A stretch of DNA of 40,691 nucleotides, taken from Fuerstiella sp. GTDB taxonomy: Bacteria > Planctomycetota > Planctomycetia > Planctomycetales > Planctomycetaceae. Within the stretch, counting starts at the first letter, position 1. The number at the start of each line of letters is the position of its first letter. Location: the NCBI GenBank assembly GCA_014238335.1, contig JABABI010000039.1:1-40691 (forward strand). Reading direction: 5' to 3'. Below the pieces are notes generated by a model. The model made no database searches. It was not told the origin of the DNA and saw only the letters and a program-made list of their open reading frames with translations. A program made the translations under genes and the position numbers. Shown here piece by piece: positions 8,481 to 17,895 of the stretch.

Positions 8481-11400
8481 TCAGTGATTCGTTAGAAATT
8501 CCTGGGTATTCAGTAGCGCCCACATCAAATCCCGCAATCCCTCAACCGTGTTCTCGGTCGTTGCAATGTGATCCAGCGATGTCTGAAGCTCTTTTGCTGT
8601 TGGTTTACGATTCAGCGTGCGTCTGTACGCGTTGCCAATCAATTCGCTTGTCTTTTCATCGTCCGCAAATATCTTTTCCGTTTGTTCCCCAGGATTTGGC
8701 CGAGCAGCCTTTGTTTCGGTGGAAAGCGACTGTCCCAGGTCCTTTGCAACATTCGTCAGCCAGCCGTCACTGCGTTCCAGCCAGCCGATCATTTCTGAAT
8801 CGTTTCTCACGTACAGCGACTGCAGCAGGGTTGGCTGATCCTGGCGTTCACAGTCACAGTTCGTTGTTCGCCGCGGTTTTCCGAAAACCAGCAATGAGTA
8901 ATCGATACCTCGCGCCTGATATGATTTTGGGTGCTGGGCGATCTTGCGGCCGTTGGATTCTGCAAGATATCTTGCGGCAACATCATCGCGAGCGGTCGCT
9001 CGCAGAATGGCGTCTATGGTTACTTCCGCCGGCATCCGTCGCACCAGTGCATGGCTGAAGTTTCGATCGTCCGTCCGGTTGGTAGGCGTCGTAACGCTGC
9101 TGCGCTGATAAGTGTGACTGCTGATGATTGTTCGATGCAGCCATTTGATGTCGAAGCCGTGTGCGATGAACTGATCGCTGACCCAGCTGAGCAAAGCTTT
9201 GTTGCTGGGCGGGTTGGCCATGTTGAAGTTATCCGGGGGATCGACGATGCCAATGCCAAAATAATGAGCCCAGATGCGGTTCACAAAGGACGGAGCAAAA
9301 TACGGGTTGTCCTTATGAAAGAGCCAGGCTGCCAAAGGTTCCCGAGGATCTTCAAATTCGTTCAACTCGAATTCCTCACCCCCCCATATTCTCGCTGGCC
9401 ACGGGGCGTCGGTCGGCGGATCGATCCAGATTTCGTTCCACGGAATCGGCAGGCCTTCCGCAGAGACGCGCATGTACATTTGTCGTCGCAACGAGGCTGT
9501 GTCCAGTTTTTTTGGCACGCCGAGTTTGGTTTTCAGCTGCTCCTGCTGTGATTTTCCATCGGGTGCAATGCCCGACCGAATGCGTTTGAAGAACCCCGCA
9601 AACTTTGTGAAATCGTCCTTCGACCACTGGTCGAAGGGATGTTTATGGCATTGAGCACACTGCAGGCGAACACCCATGAACGTATAGCCAAACGTCAGTG
9701 CGCGGTCAGTTACGGTCTGATTGTTGCCGCGGAACCAGTAGTAATGCATCGGGTTGTCGAGAGCGGCGAAGTCTGTACCGTCGCTTCGCTTCAGATGAAG
9801 GCTCTGCTCCGCCGCATAGCTTTCGTACGTTTGGCCCGGTCGGCGGCTGGTTGCCAGAATGATTCCTGCGGCGATTCGATCCCAGCCGACGTTATCGATC
9901 AAACGTCGCTCCAACCAAGCGTTCCACTGCAGAGATGCCGGCGAGTTCATATCGGTCGAACCCAGCGACTGAGAATTGCTGCCCGTCAGGTCCGCCAGTT
10001 TTACGGCCCACCACGTCGAATAAGCTTCTGAAGAGAGCAACTCATCGACCTTGTGCTGACGCTTTTCCGGTGACGGATCGACCAGAAAGGATTGCACTTC
10101 GTCGCCGGAGGGCAATGTTCCGGCAAGATCAAGACTCACGCGACGCAGGAACTCCTGATCGGCACAGACTGCGGAGGGAACGATTCCCAGCGGCGACAGC
10201 TTCTGAACTACAAGTCGATCGATTTCCGTTGGTGTTTGCACTGCCGGATACCGGTCTTGTGTGCTGTCCGAGACGGGCATCATCACCTGACTTGAAAAAA
10301 TGCCCTTGTCGTAAAACGACACAACGTATGTGTCGCCCGGAGACGTGCATGTGATGACACCGTCATCGGACACTTCGGCCACCGTGTCGTCATTTGTCTG
10401 AAAGCGAGTCAATGCTGTTACGTCTTCTCGTCGCCCGTCTGCCCAGACCGCCACACACTGAAGTTGTTTGGTTTCACCGATCTGTTCGAACACGATTGCC
10501 TGCGGCGTGACATCGAAGCGCAGCAGACGGGCGGGCTTGCCTTCGACTCCGCGGGCTCCGTTCGCAATCCACCTCTGCAGCACCTGGTATTCCGGCCCTC
10601 CCGGTTCAAATCGCTGTCCGCCACCGTGATCATCGTCACTGATGGGTTTGTTCAAAATCGGGCTTTTTTCCGGCGATGAAATATTGACTCGTGGTTCGTC
10701 ACCTTTTGCCAGTGCGGTCAGATCAGCGTCGAAGTCATAACCAAACATGGACAGATTGAAACCGCCCTTGCCCTGAAAAGACCCGTGGCACGTGCGGCCG
10801 TTGCACCCCAGTTGCCCCAGCAACGGGATTACGTGTCGCTGGAAATCCGGAACGGCGCCGCCCTCTGTGATCTGGGTTATGGCGTGCTGTACCTTTCCAC
10901 TGAGGATCGGGGCTTCAGATTCGTCCACGGGATCCGTCTGATATGCCGGCCCCCGCAGGGTTTCACCCGCGAGATACCTCTGGAATGCGTTCCGAGACGA
11001 CGCGGCAGACGGAGAAAAACTAACGTTCAACTTCGGCAGTTGTTCTGCATGTTGTTGGTGATCGGCGGCCTGCAGGTTTGTTTCTCGAAGATCAATCTGT
11101 TCGAGTTTGGGCAGCGATTCTGCCAGCTGTGTCGGCAGATTTTCTGCCAGCTGTGTGCGTCGAAGACTTAAGGTCTTCAACTCGCTTAAGGACGTCAGAT
11201 TCGCAAGGCCTGCACTGCTGACCGCCGTGCCGTCCAGCGATAAATGCTGCAGCGACGTCAGGTCTGCAAGGAACTGAAGTCCTTCATCGCTGATGGCGGT
11301 GTCGTTCAGACTCAACGTCTGAAGGCCGCTCAGTCCGCGGATCGTTTCCAGGCACTTGTCGGTAACTTTCGTCCCATTGAGCGACAGGGTCGTCAACGTT

Positions 11401-11828
11401 GCGAGATCAACCAGACCACTGATGCCTTCGTCTGTAACTGAAGTTCGATCCAGATACAGCCGTTCAAGTTTCCGGAGCTTCGATAATCTGGCCAGAGTCA
11501 AGTCTGTGACTCCAGAGTCCGACAGGAAGAGCGTATCCAGATTCGATAAGGCTTCAACGGCGAATAGTCCTGAATCGCCAACTGTGGGTGTCACCACTGC
11601 CAGGTAATCCAAGTGCTCGAAAGCCGCGACTTGCGCGACATGCTCATTGGTGACGGCTGCCTTGCTGAATCTGACGAACCGAACAGTACCGTCGCGGTTC
11701 TTCTGCAGGTTGGCGGTAAGGCCTTTTAGGGCATCAATGGCCTGCTGCTGATCAGCAGGAGTTTCCGCAGACGCTGCTGCCGACACAATTATCAGTATGG
11801 AAAGCAAAAAGGCGGCAGGTCGAAGCAT
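8481..11828 (-). CDS. LRR, DUF1549 and DUF1553 cytochrome-like surface protein
   Basis: The 1115-residue protein begins with a signal peptide (residues 1-21, ending AASA). Residues about 65-270 hold leucine-rich repeats of about 24 residues (LSLNGTKVTDKCL, LSLNDTAISDEGL, LSLDGTAVSSAGL). Next comes a planctomycete cytochrome-like segment with C342-N-G-R-T-C347-H348-G, where four residues instead of two separate the cysteines, followed by GKGGFNLSMFGYD. Residues about 433-520 resemble a bacterial Ig-like domain. DUF1549 follows (about 530-740) and contains a canonical haem-type CAQCHKHPFD (724-732), then DUF1553 (about 845-1080, AAWLFHKDNPYFAPSFVNRIW). Such proteins are abundant in planctomycetes and paired with DUF1501 proteins, as here. 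Their biochemical role is unknown; haem binding is plausible. Confidence 0.93.
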   Translation of the reverse strand: MLRPAAFLLSILIIVSAAASAETPADQQQAIDALKGLTANLQKNRDGTVRFVRFSKAAVTNEHVAQVAAFEHLDYLAVVTPTVGDSGLFAVEALSNLDTLFLSDSGVTDLTLARLSKLRKLERLYLDRTSVTDEGISGLVDLATLTTLSLNGTKVTDKCLETIRGLSGLQTLSLNDTAISDEGLQFLADLTSLQHLSLDGTAVSSAGLANLTSLSELKTLSLRRTQLAENLPTQLAESLPKLEQIDLRETNLQAADHQQHAEQLPKLNVSFSPSAASSRNAFQRYLAGETLRGPAYQTDPVDESEAPILSGKVQHAITQITEGGAVPDFQRHVIPLLGQLGCNGRTCHGSFQGKGGFNLSMFGYDFDADLTALAKGDEPRVNISSPEKSPILNKPISDDDHGGGQRFEPGGPEYQVLQRWIANGARGVEGKPARLLRFDVTPQAIVFEQIGETKQLQCVAVWADGRREDVTALTRFQTNDDTVAEVSDDGVITCTSPGDTYVVSFYDKGIFSSQVMMPVSDSTQDRYPAVQTPTEIDRLVVQKLSPLGIVPSAVCADQEFLRRVSLDLAGTLPSGDEVQSFLVDPSPEKRQHKVDELLSSEAYSTWWAVKLADLTGSNSQSLGSTDMNSPASLQWNAWLERRLIDNVGWDRIAAGIILATSRRPGQTYESYAAEQSLHLKRSDGTDFAALDNPMHYYWFRGNNQTVTDRALTFGYTFMGVRLQCAQCHKHPFDQWSKDDFTKFAGFFKRIRSGIAPDGKSQQEQLKTKLGVPKKLDTASLRRQMYMRVSAEGLPIPWNEIWIDPPTDAPWPARIWGGEEFELNEFEDPREPLAAWLFHKDNPYFAPSFVNRIWAHYFGIGIVDPPDNFNMANPPSNKALLSWVSDQFIAHGFDIKWLHRTIISSHTYQRSSVTTPTNRTDDRNFSHALVRRMPAEVTIDAILRATARDDVAARYLAESNGRKIAQHPKSYQARGIDYSLLVFGKPRRTTNCDCERQDQPTLLQSLYVRNDSEMIGWLERSDGWLTNVAKDLGQSLSTETKAARPNPGEQTEKIFADDEKTSELIGNAYRRTLNRKPTAKELQTSLDHIATTENTVEGLRDLMWALLNTQEFLTNH

Positions 11829-11958
11829 GTTCAGTCCAGCGAATAACGGAGACTGGGACGGACAGGGATTCTACCAGCAGGGTCGGGCACGATCCAGTTC
11901 TCGGAACGTTTCACAGTGGTAGTAAGCAATTCGCAGAGCCGAACCGGCGTTTTGGTTT

Positions 11959-13845
11959 CTACCGAAAGACGTTGAATCGCATGTATTCCCAGTGACGGTA
12001 CAGTTCGGACGAACGCATCAGGTCTTCGTGCGTTCCGTCGTCGGCCACTCGTCCCTGATGAATCAGGACGAGACGATTGCATTTCTTGACCGTGGACAGC
12101 CGCGAGGGCAGGAAAATGACGGTGCGATCGTTGCAGATTCGCTGATACGCGTCGTCCAGCATAGTCTTGGTCTCTTCATCCAGCGTCGCTTCTGGCTCCT
12201 GGATGACCAGCAGCGCTGGCTTGCGGGCCACGGCTCGGGCCAGACTCAGCCGAAAAACCTGACCTGGGTCCAGTATCACACCGTGCTCACCCAGAGGTGT
12301 TTCGTAACCTTTCGGCAGCTGACGAATAAAACTTTCGGCGTGGACCGACTTGCTGGCTTCGATGGCATCCTGCCGAGAGATCCCTTCCTGGCCAGCCGTG
12401 ATGTTCTCCAGGACGGTGGCACTGAAGACCGGTTCCTGACCACCCACGTGCACTGCTTCTGCACGAAGGGATTCCAGAGTCACTCGGCGAATATCCTGGC
12501 CGTCGATCAGCACCTGTCCGTTTATCGGATCACGGAATCGAGGAATCAGGCTTACTAAAGCCTCTGCTTCGTGCCTGTCCAGCGCCAGTAGCGCTACGCG
12601 CTGGCCGCATTCGAACTTCAAATCAAGATTTGAGATAAGTTCGGGATCTGTTTCTGTTTCGACACTCACCTGATTGAACTGCAGTGAACGCGACATGGGC
12701 TCCAGAAACCTGGCACCGACAACCTGGCTGACTGCCGGAACTCGAAGCAGAAACTGATTAATTTCGTCGGCTGCCACGACGGCCATTCCGGCAAGGACAG
12801 GAACTTCCTGCAAACGCTGCAGTGACAATGTGATCAGCACAACCAGCGTTGTCAGCATCACGGCCGCTGGTGGTCCAATGGCACTGCCGAACAACAGATG
12901 ACGAGCAATCAGAAAACCAGGAACAGTCACGCTGACGATAACAATGACCAAAGACACCCAGCGGCGACGAAGCAACTGCTGGTGCATCTGTTCACGACGT
13001 TGTTGATACAATTGCAGGCTGCTGCTGAACTGTTCGTGTTCCAGCTTCTCCATTCCATAACCTGCGACAATCTGCGCTTTATCCAGATCGTCCGTCAGTT
13101 TCTGAACTCCACGCTCCATCTGTTCTGCAAGCAGGCTCGCAGAGGCTCCGTGGCGCTCTGTTTCCAGCCGATAGACATACCAGCAGACCAGCACCGGAAC
13201 AACGCATTCCAAACCGACACGCCATTGAGTCGCGAGCAGCAGGAGCACCAGTACCGTAATATCACAGGACGACGTTAGCTGGCGAAATCCCCAGTCCCGC
13301 GAACTGTCTTCCAGCGTTTGTGCTGTCTGGCGAAACAAACTTGCGGACGTTCTGCGTTGAACGCCGGTCAGGTCCCCCGGATTGGACCGCAGGGTATGAC
13401 GGTGGATGTGCTCTCGGAGCCGCTTGACGGCTGCAGCGACGTGGTGGCTGATCCGCGTGTGTGCGTATCCTCGAAGCAGGCTTCGCAATACCAGCAGTAC
13501 AGCCGCCGCAGCGAACAGAAAGGTCAGAGTCGATCCCGAATCGTGCAGGAAGGGAACAGCAAGTATCGTTTGAATCAGAATTCGATTGATGGGACCTTCG
13601 ATGAGTCCTTCCGCCGTTGGGAGCAGCCCACGATCTTCGGCCATCATTCTTAGTGTCAGCAGCTCAGTGACGCCGCCGACACACAAAACGATGCCGATCA
13701 GGAGTACAGCCGCAGCGCCGCCGGCCATCGTTGACGTGATCAAGTGTCGACCGGCGAAGTGCCGGTTTGAAATCACTTTGTGAAAGGTATTGGGAGCAGC
13801 GTCGGACACGGAAGTACTTTCGATGCTGAATGATCTGCGGTTCAC
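11959..13845 (-). CDS. ABC exporter-like protein with degenerate ATPase motifs
   Basis: The 628-residue protein has the layout of a half-size ABC exporter: a membrane domain with about five or six hydrophobic segments (residues about 40-365) and a nucleotide-binding domain (about 385-610). The nucleotide-binding domain keeps its overall order, but the catalytic motifs are changed. Walker A is ALLALDRHEAEAL (419-431) with no GK[ST]. The signature is LDPGQ (525-529) in place of LSGGQ. Walker B has Q549 where Asp is expected, followed by the retained Glu. The H-loop His is Ser (PSRLST, S581). The Q-loop (Q470) and the D-loop (TLDE) survive. The reading frame is intact over all 628 codons, so this is not simple decay. 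It probably binds no ATP productively by itself; a partner subunit or a non-transport role is possible. Confidence 0.9.
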   Translation of the reverse strand: MNRRSFSIESTSVSDAAPNTFHKVISNRHFAGRHLITSTMAGGAAAVLLIGIVLCVGGVTELLTLRMMAEDRGLLPTAEGLIEGPINRILIQTILAVPFLHDSGSTLTFLFAAAAVLLVLRSLLRGYAHTRISHHVAAAVKRLREHIHRHTLRSNPGDLTGVQRRTSASLFRQTAQTLEDSSRDWGFRQLTSSCDITVLVLLLLATQWRVGLECVVPVLVCWYVYRLETERHGASASLLAEQMERGVQKLTDDLDKAQIVAGYGMEKLEHEQFSSSLQLYQQRREQMHQQLLRRRWVSLVIVIVSVTVPGFLIARHLLFGSAIGPPAAVMLTTLVVLITLSLQRLQEVPVLAGMAVVAADEINQFLLRVPAVSQVVGARFLEPMSRSLQFNQVSVETETDPELISNLDLKFECGQRVALLALDRHEAEALVSLIPRFRDPINGQVLIDGQDIRRVTLESLRAEAVHVGGQEPVFSATVLENITAGQEGISRQDAIEASKSVHAESFIRQLPKGYETPLGEHGVILDPGQVFRLSLARAVARKPALLVIQEPEATLDEETKTMLDDAYQRICNDRTVIFLPSRLSTVKKCNRLVLIHQGRVADDGTHEDLMRSSELYRHWEYMRFNVFR

Positions 13846-14411
13846 TGACTCCGATGGCCTGAATCATTCGGTATTGGTCATGAAGGGTCTCATCCACCGG
13901 TCAGCCCGCAGGCAGACCCGAACTAACGTTGTGAAGCCCACGGCCGTATCCCTTCAGTCGCCTGAAAGACGCGCACACGTCGAATCATTGTTGGTTGACA
14001 AGACTCTACCCTGCGAGCCAACATGTCACAACTGCGACCATGCGGCCGGTCTCCGAAATTGGCTTCAGTGAACTTCGGGAAAGAAAGTCCTTGCCCGATC
14101 GACACAATGCGGGACCAAAAGTCGAACAAAGCTGCGGACCGTCAGGGCCGCGACGATCAACCCGCCCCTGTCCAACGGTAAACAGTCTCGACCCCGAGTT
14201 CGGCCGGCCGGTTACAGCCGTTCATGCTCAGAACGGCGATGGCAGCACCCCGATTGTGGATCGAACGGACAACGACGTTCCGGAATGCCCCGTGCAACGG
14301 ACTCGACCTTAAAGCGTATTGCGCTGACTTGTGGCCGCAGCGAACGTCTTTTCATTGGTGAGTGCCGCCTTGCCGCGAGCCCCTCGGCCACATCGTTTCG
14401 AACACTGCCTG
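13846..14411. other. 566-bp gene-free stretch upstream of the ABC-like gene
   Basis: Short frames exist on both strands (for example 13790-14071 + and 14285-14551 +), but none resembles a protein family and they overlap the real genes on either side. I see no strong hairpin or repeat. The segment must hold the promoter of the minus-strand ABC-like gene starting at 13845 and the 3' end of the permease transcript from 14412. It could also be the site of a lost gene. Confidence 0.4.
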
Positions 14412-15389
14412 CTAGGCGAGGTCGCGGTCTTCAAACAGGACAAACGCTACCAGAATCATGGCGGCTGCGTAGGCAGCTCCGTACAGCAGACTGGTGCCGA
14501 GATAAGACGGCGGAACTGACTGACCTGTGGCAACGGCTGCGTAGATATTGAACGCTTCCAGCGAAGGTAACATCGTCGCAATCAGCCGGGCAATAAAGGT
14601 AACCACCTCATTCTGAATAACCGTCTTGCTCTGCGCGACCATCATCGGTGTCAGGTTACCCACCACGAAGACGGCGAAACACACGACCAGATTTACAACC
14701 ATCGGTAATCGAGTCGCCACGGCAACGCTGATCGCCGTCAAAACACAGACCTGGAAGAACGAGAGCACCACACCAGGAAGAATCTGGGCGACAACAGCAA
14801 AGCGTTCAGGATGCGGCAGAGGTATGTTGAACCCGCCGACGATCTGTTGAGTCTGAAACCAGGACGTTATCTCTTTCGACATCTCTCTCTGGTCGTACCC
14901 AATTTTGTAAAATATCACAAAGCAGAAGATCAGTGTCAGTGGCAGAAACAACCACAGTACGCCCTGAATGATGCCAATATACTTCCCTAAAATAAACTGT
15001 CTTCGGTTGATCGGCTTCGACAGCAGTGTCATGGCTGTTTTGCCATCGATCTCATTAGTGATGCTGGTACCAGCCGTCCACACCCCCAGCAGAACTCCTG
15101 AAATCAACAGCGTGGCCAGTCCACATTCCTTCAGCATCTTTACGTCGTCTTCCAGCGTAAAGAACGGCATGAACGTGTTCACTACCAGTACCACCGCCGA
15201 AACCAGCAGCAGAAGGAAGAACAGAGGCTGGCGGATGGCTTCTTTGGTCGTCGCTCGAGCAATAATCCCGGCTCGTGTGCCATAGGAAAAAGCAATCAGC
15301 GCGAAGAAAAGCAGTAGTGCCACAACCCACGTGGAGGTCCAGCTGGGGGAATCTGTGGCTGCTTGGGCGAAGACAAGGATATTGTTCAT
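14412..15389 (-). CDS. ABC-2 type transporter permease
   Basis: From the ATG at 15389 the product has about 325 residues; a GTG at 15404 would add five. There are seven or eight hydrophobic segments (for example WVVALLLFFALIAFSYG, PLFFLLLLVSAVVLVVN, GVLWLFLPLTLIFCFVIFY, ILVAFVLF). The cytoplasmic loop ITNEIDGKTAMTLLSKPINR is typical of ABC-2 permeases, in which the motif precedes a coupling helix (FILGKYIG). No ATP-binding partner of this class is adjacent; the neighbouring ABC-like gene (11959-13845) is an exporter type with dead motifs, and the ATPase at 38323 is far away with its own permease. Substrate unknown. The partner ATPase may be encoded elsewhere. Confidence 0.88.
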   Translation of the reverse strand: MNNILVFAQAATDSPSWTSTWVVALLLFFALIAFSYGTRAGIIARATTKEAIRQPLFFLLLLVSAVVLVVNTFMPFFTLEDDVKMLKECGLATLLISGVLLGVWTAGTSITNEIDGKTAMTLLSKPINRRQFILGKYIGIIQGVLWLFLPLTLIFCFVIFYKIGYDQREMSKEITSWFQTQQIVGGFNIPLPHPERFAVVAQILPGVVLSFFQVCVLTAISVAVATRLPMVVNLVVCFAVFVVGNLTPMMVAQSKTVIQNEVVTFIARLIATMLPSLEAFNIYAAVATGQSVPPSYLGTSLLYGAAYAAAMILVAFVLFEDRDLA

Positions 15390-15404
15390 GAAACCGGAGG
15401 CCAC

Positions 15405-15666
15405 ATTTACGTTGGAAGGCGTTCTTAGGTCGAGTCAATTCGGCCAACACGCAGACCGGCTCGGCCGATTTGCGGTAGCTGTTACTTTGTTAGCATGGTT
15501 ATGCTGGGAGGTGGCACGCGACGTGCTGCCAGGATCATGCATACGTAGTGAATTCCTTCAACGTTGGGAAGAATTCTCAGTCTGTCGCGACAGTTCCCTC
15601 GTGGCTGCCAAATATGGGGATGATTAATTCTTAAGTAATTACTGTGAAACAGCTTGCGTCCGATTG
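15405..15666. other. Intergenic stretch with an AT-rich block
   Basis: Between the permease start and the acylphosphatase stop I see no gene. An AT-rich, partly palindromic block (ttaattcttaagtaatta, 15625-15642) stands out from the GC-richer surroundings and could hold a promoter element for the minus-strand permease gene or mark the 3' end of the acylphosphatase transcript. Confidence 0.35.
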
Positions 15667-15921
15667 TTAGTGGCGGATTGAGAACCCCTGAAGCGTTTCT
15701 CTCAGCGGGATCGACTCCTCTGCCTGTGACTCAATCTGGCTTTGAAAGTGGTTACACACGTCGCGAATCACGTTACACGTGGCGTCCTGGCTGCCAGTTA
15801 CAACCAGTTCCACTCGGCCGTCCGCAAGGTTCCGGACGAAACCGGTGACCGGGTGCCCCGCCGCAATCCGATTCGTTGTCCACCGAAAACCAACTCCCTG
15901 GACCTGTCCCGTGAATAGCAC
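15667..15921 (-). CDS. acyP: Acylphosphatase
   Basis: This 84-residue protein has both family signatures: GQVQGVGFRWTTNRIA and VTGFVRNLADGRVELV. The catalytic arginine is R13 and the asparagine N31, 18 residues apart as in known acylphosphatases. The enzyme hydrolyses carboxyl-phosphate bonds in acyl phosphates such as acetyl phosphate or 1,3-bisphosphoglycerate, in the cytoplasm. The GTG start at 15921 leaves a short N-terminus; the frame is open a few codons further upstream (reading IRKRV) but shows no ATG, GTG or TTG there before a stop. It lies 76 bp downstream of the RNA methyltransferase gene on the same strand, so the two are probably co-transcribed. Confidence 0.9.
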   Translation of the reverse strand: MLFTGQVQGVGFRWTTNRIAAGHPVTGFVRNLADGRVELVVTGSQDATCNVIRDVCNHFQSQIESQAEESIPLRETLQGFSIRH

Positions 15922-15997
15922 TCGCTTTCTGATCTCTGATGACGATTCGATGGCTTCTCGCTCCTGCGGTCAAGTGACTTCGAACTGGTGTTTTCGA

Positions 15998-16843
15998 TTA
16001 TTGGACACCGTGACTCTGTGCACTCCGGTGCTGGTTGCGATAAGTGTGACAGAATATTCCGGCGGTGATGGATACGTTCAGAGAATCGGTACCGTTGAGC
16101 ATCGGGACGGTCAGTCTGGTGCTGCATTCGGATATCAGGGACGGGGCGATGCCGTGAGTTTCGTTGCCGAAGACCAATACCGTTCGGGCCGGAAAACTGA
16201 AGTCGCCCAGTGTGGTCGCGGCGCTATCAAGGACTGTTGCACAGAGTTTGTAATTCAGACTGTGCAACTGTTGGAAAACGGCTTCTGAGTCCGGTGATTC
16301 GAGCACTGGCAGCAGCAGGTTGTTAGCCATGGAAACACGCATCACGCGGCGGGAAAAAGGATCTGCGGAGCCCTGGCTGAATATCACCGCGTCGGCTCCG
16401 AACGCGGCGGCAATTCGAATCAGTAGGCCCACGTTTTGCTGATCAGTGATGTGATCGCCCAATATTACCAGGCTGCTGCCGGTTGCCGGCACAACGTTCT
16501 GGATGAGTGGCGAGGGTTTTCGTTCGGCGGCGGCAAGAACGCCCAGGTGAAATTCGAATCCGACCAACTGTGTGGCCAGATCCCGCGTTACGCGATGGAC
16601 AACAACGTCAGGCGTGAGACGCGACTCAAAATTCGGGAATTTCGGATCTGTGACAAGCACAGAACGAACGACGTAGTCACTCTGCAGCAAACGTTCGACA
16701 ACTGTTGTTCCTTCCGCGATCAACAGTTCTTTGCGGCGATTCTCATTGTTCTTTTTCAGGTGGCGATATACGTCCAGACGCGGGTCATCGATTGAATCAA
16801 TACGCACGTGAAGTGGAGGTGTTTGGTGAGAAGTCCGGCTCAT
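15998..16843 (-). CDS. SpoU/TrmH family RNA 2'-O-methyltransferase
   Basis: The 281-residue protein has an N-terminal RNA-binding type domain (about residues 15-105, KKNNENRRKELLIAEGTTVVERLLQ) followed by the SPOUT methyltransferase domain. Motif 1 is LGDHITDQQNVGLLIRIAAAFGADAV, motif 2 VLVFGNETHGIAPSL and motif 3 TVPMLNGTDSLNVSITAGIF; the first three sit in the order and spacing of the SpoU class, and motifs 2 and 3 form the trefoil knot that binds S-adenosylmethionine. It transfers a methyl group to a ribose 2'-OH in rRNA or tRNA; which one cannot be told. The motif 1 asparagine and the NVS serine are intact. ATG at 16843 fits. Divergent from the glycosyltransferase gene at 17122. Confidence 0.93.
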   Translation of the reverse strand: MSRTSHQTPPLHVRIDSIDDPRLDVYRHLKKNNENRRKELLIAEGTTVVERLLQSDYVVRSVLVTDPKFPNFESRLTPDVVVHRVTRDLATQLVGFEFHLGVLAAAERKPSPLIQNVVPATGSSLVILGDHITDQQNVGLLIRIAAAFGADAVIFSQGSADPFSRRVMRVSMANNLLLPVLESPDSEAVFQQLHSLNYKLCATVLDSAATTLGDFSFPARTVLVFGNETHGIAPSLISECSTRLTVPMLNGTDSLNVSITAGIFCHTYRNQHRSAQSHGVQ

Positions 16844-17121
16844 GGCGGTCGATTGTAGCCACAGCGATTGACGATCGTACCGACTGCGACGAATTAACCG
16901 TTGGACGACGCGTCAGTCTGTGGGAGAGGTCAGGATTCGTTCCGCGAAGGATCATCACGGCTGATCGCTGTCGATACGACTGAATAGGCAGGTCTCCGAC
17001 GGTATTGGCAGCGACTTCTCCAACGTCCGGCCTTGATTTGGCGCACTACACTATGGTGACGGGTGCTTCCGGCCGGTCGCTTTTTTTTGTGGCACAGTTT
17101 CACGTTCAGAAACGGATTGAG

Positions 17122-17895
17122 ATGGCAGAACAGTCCAAAGTCAAGATTATTGCGGTGATGCCCGCCTACAACGCGGCAGCGACACTCGAAAAGACCGTGC
17201 AGGATATCCCGGACGGCGGTGTGGATGAGATTATCCTGGTGGACGACTGCAGTTGCGACAATACAGTCGAAGTGGCGGAATCTCTGGGGTTGACCGTCAT
17301 TCGACACGACGCAAACATTGGCTACGGGGGAAATCAGAAGACCTGTTATGCGCGTGCTCTTGAACTGGGAGCTGACATCGTCGTGATGATTCATCCCGAC
17401 TACCAATACGACAGTCGCGTCATCCCGATAGCGGCTGAACTTATTCGGCTGGGCAACTGCGATGTCATCATGGGCTCCCGCATTCGCACTCGTGCAGAGG
17501 CATTGCAGGGCGGAATGCCCACCTGGAAGTACATCGCCAATCGCTGTCTGACGATTACCGAGAACGTCGCTCTGGGACAGAATCTGGGTGACTTCCACAG
17601 CGGCTTTCGAGCGTACCGACGCGAAGTCCTGGAAACCGTGCCGTGGATGAACAATTCCGACGACTTTGTCTTTGATACTCAGTTTCTGGCTCAGGCTGTC
17701 GCGCATGGTTTCCGACTGGCCGACATTCCCGTACCCGTTCGCTACTTTGCCGAAGCCTCCAGTATTAACTTTCGCCGCAGCACCCGATACGGCCTGTTGA
17801 CGTTATGGGTGATGTTTCAATTCTGGCTGAACAAACTCGGTCTGTATAAGGCAAAGATATTTCGAAGTGCAGAATCTGCGGACGAGGTTTCGTAA
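17122..17895 (+). CDS. Family 2 glycosyltransferase (DPM1/polyprenyl-phosphate type)
   Basis: From the ATG at 17122 the protein has 257 residues. The frame is open back to 17005, but the extra 39 residues look non-coding and the GT-A fold starts immediately after this ATG (KVKIIAVMPAYNAAATLEKT). Motifs are IILVDDCSCDNT, NIGYGGNQKT, and VVMIHPDYQYD, which occupies the metal-binding DxD position. Later DFHSGFRAYRREVLE and NNSDDFVFDTQFLAQA match the acceptor-binding half of dolichol-phosphate mannosyltransferase-like enzymes. There is no C-terminal membrane domain, so it probably works at the inner face of the membrane on a lipid carrier or another acceptor. A second GT2 gene lies at 31580-32560. 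Confidence 0.9.
   Translation: MAEQSKVKIIAVMPAYNAAATLEKTVQDIPDGGVDEIILVDDCSCDNTVEVAESLGLTVIRHDANIGYGGNQKTCYARALELGADIVVMIHPDYQYDSRVIPIAAELIRLGNCDVIMGSRIRTRAEALQGGMPTWKYIANRCLTITENVALGQNLGDFHSGFRAYRREVLETVPWMNNSDDFVFDTQFLAQAVAHGFRLADIPVPVRYFAEASSINFRRSTRYGLLTLWVMFQFWLNKLGLYKAKIFRSAESADEVS

Noticed and set aside
10600..10625. tRNA T-arm-like ggttcaaatc followed by a CCA-like end
   Set aside because: It lies inside the strongly supported DUF1549/DUF1553 coding sequence, and no acceptor stem or anticodon arm can be built around it.
16930..17706. 258-codon minus-strand open frame
   Set aside because: It is antisense to the glycosyltransferase gene, whose motifs are clear; the frame is a by-product of codon usage.
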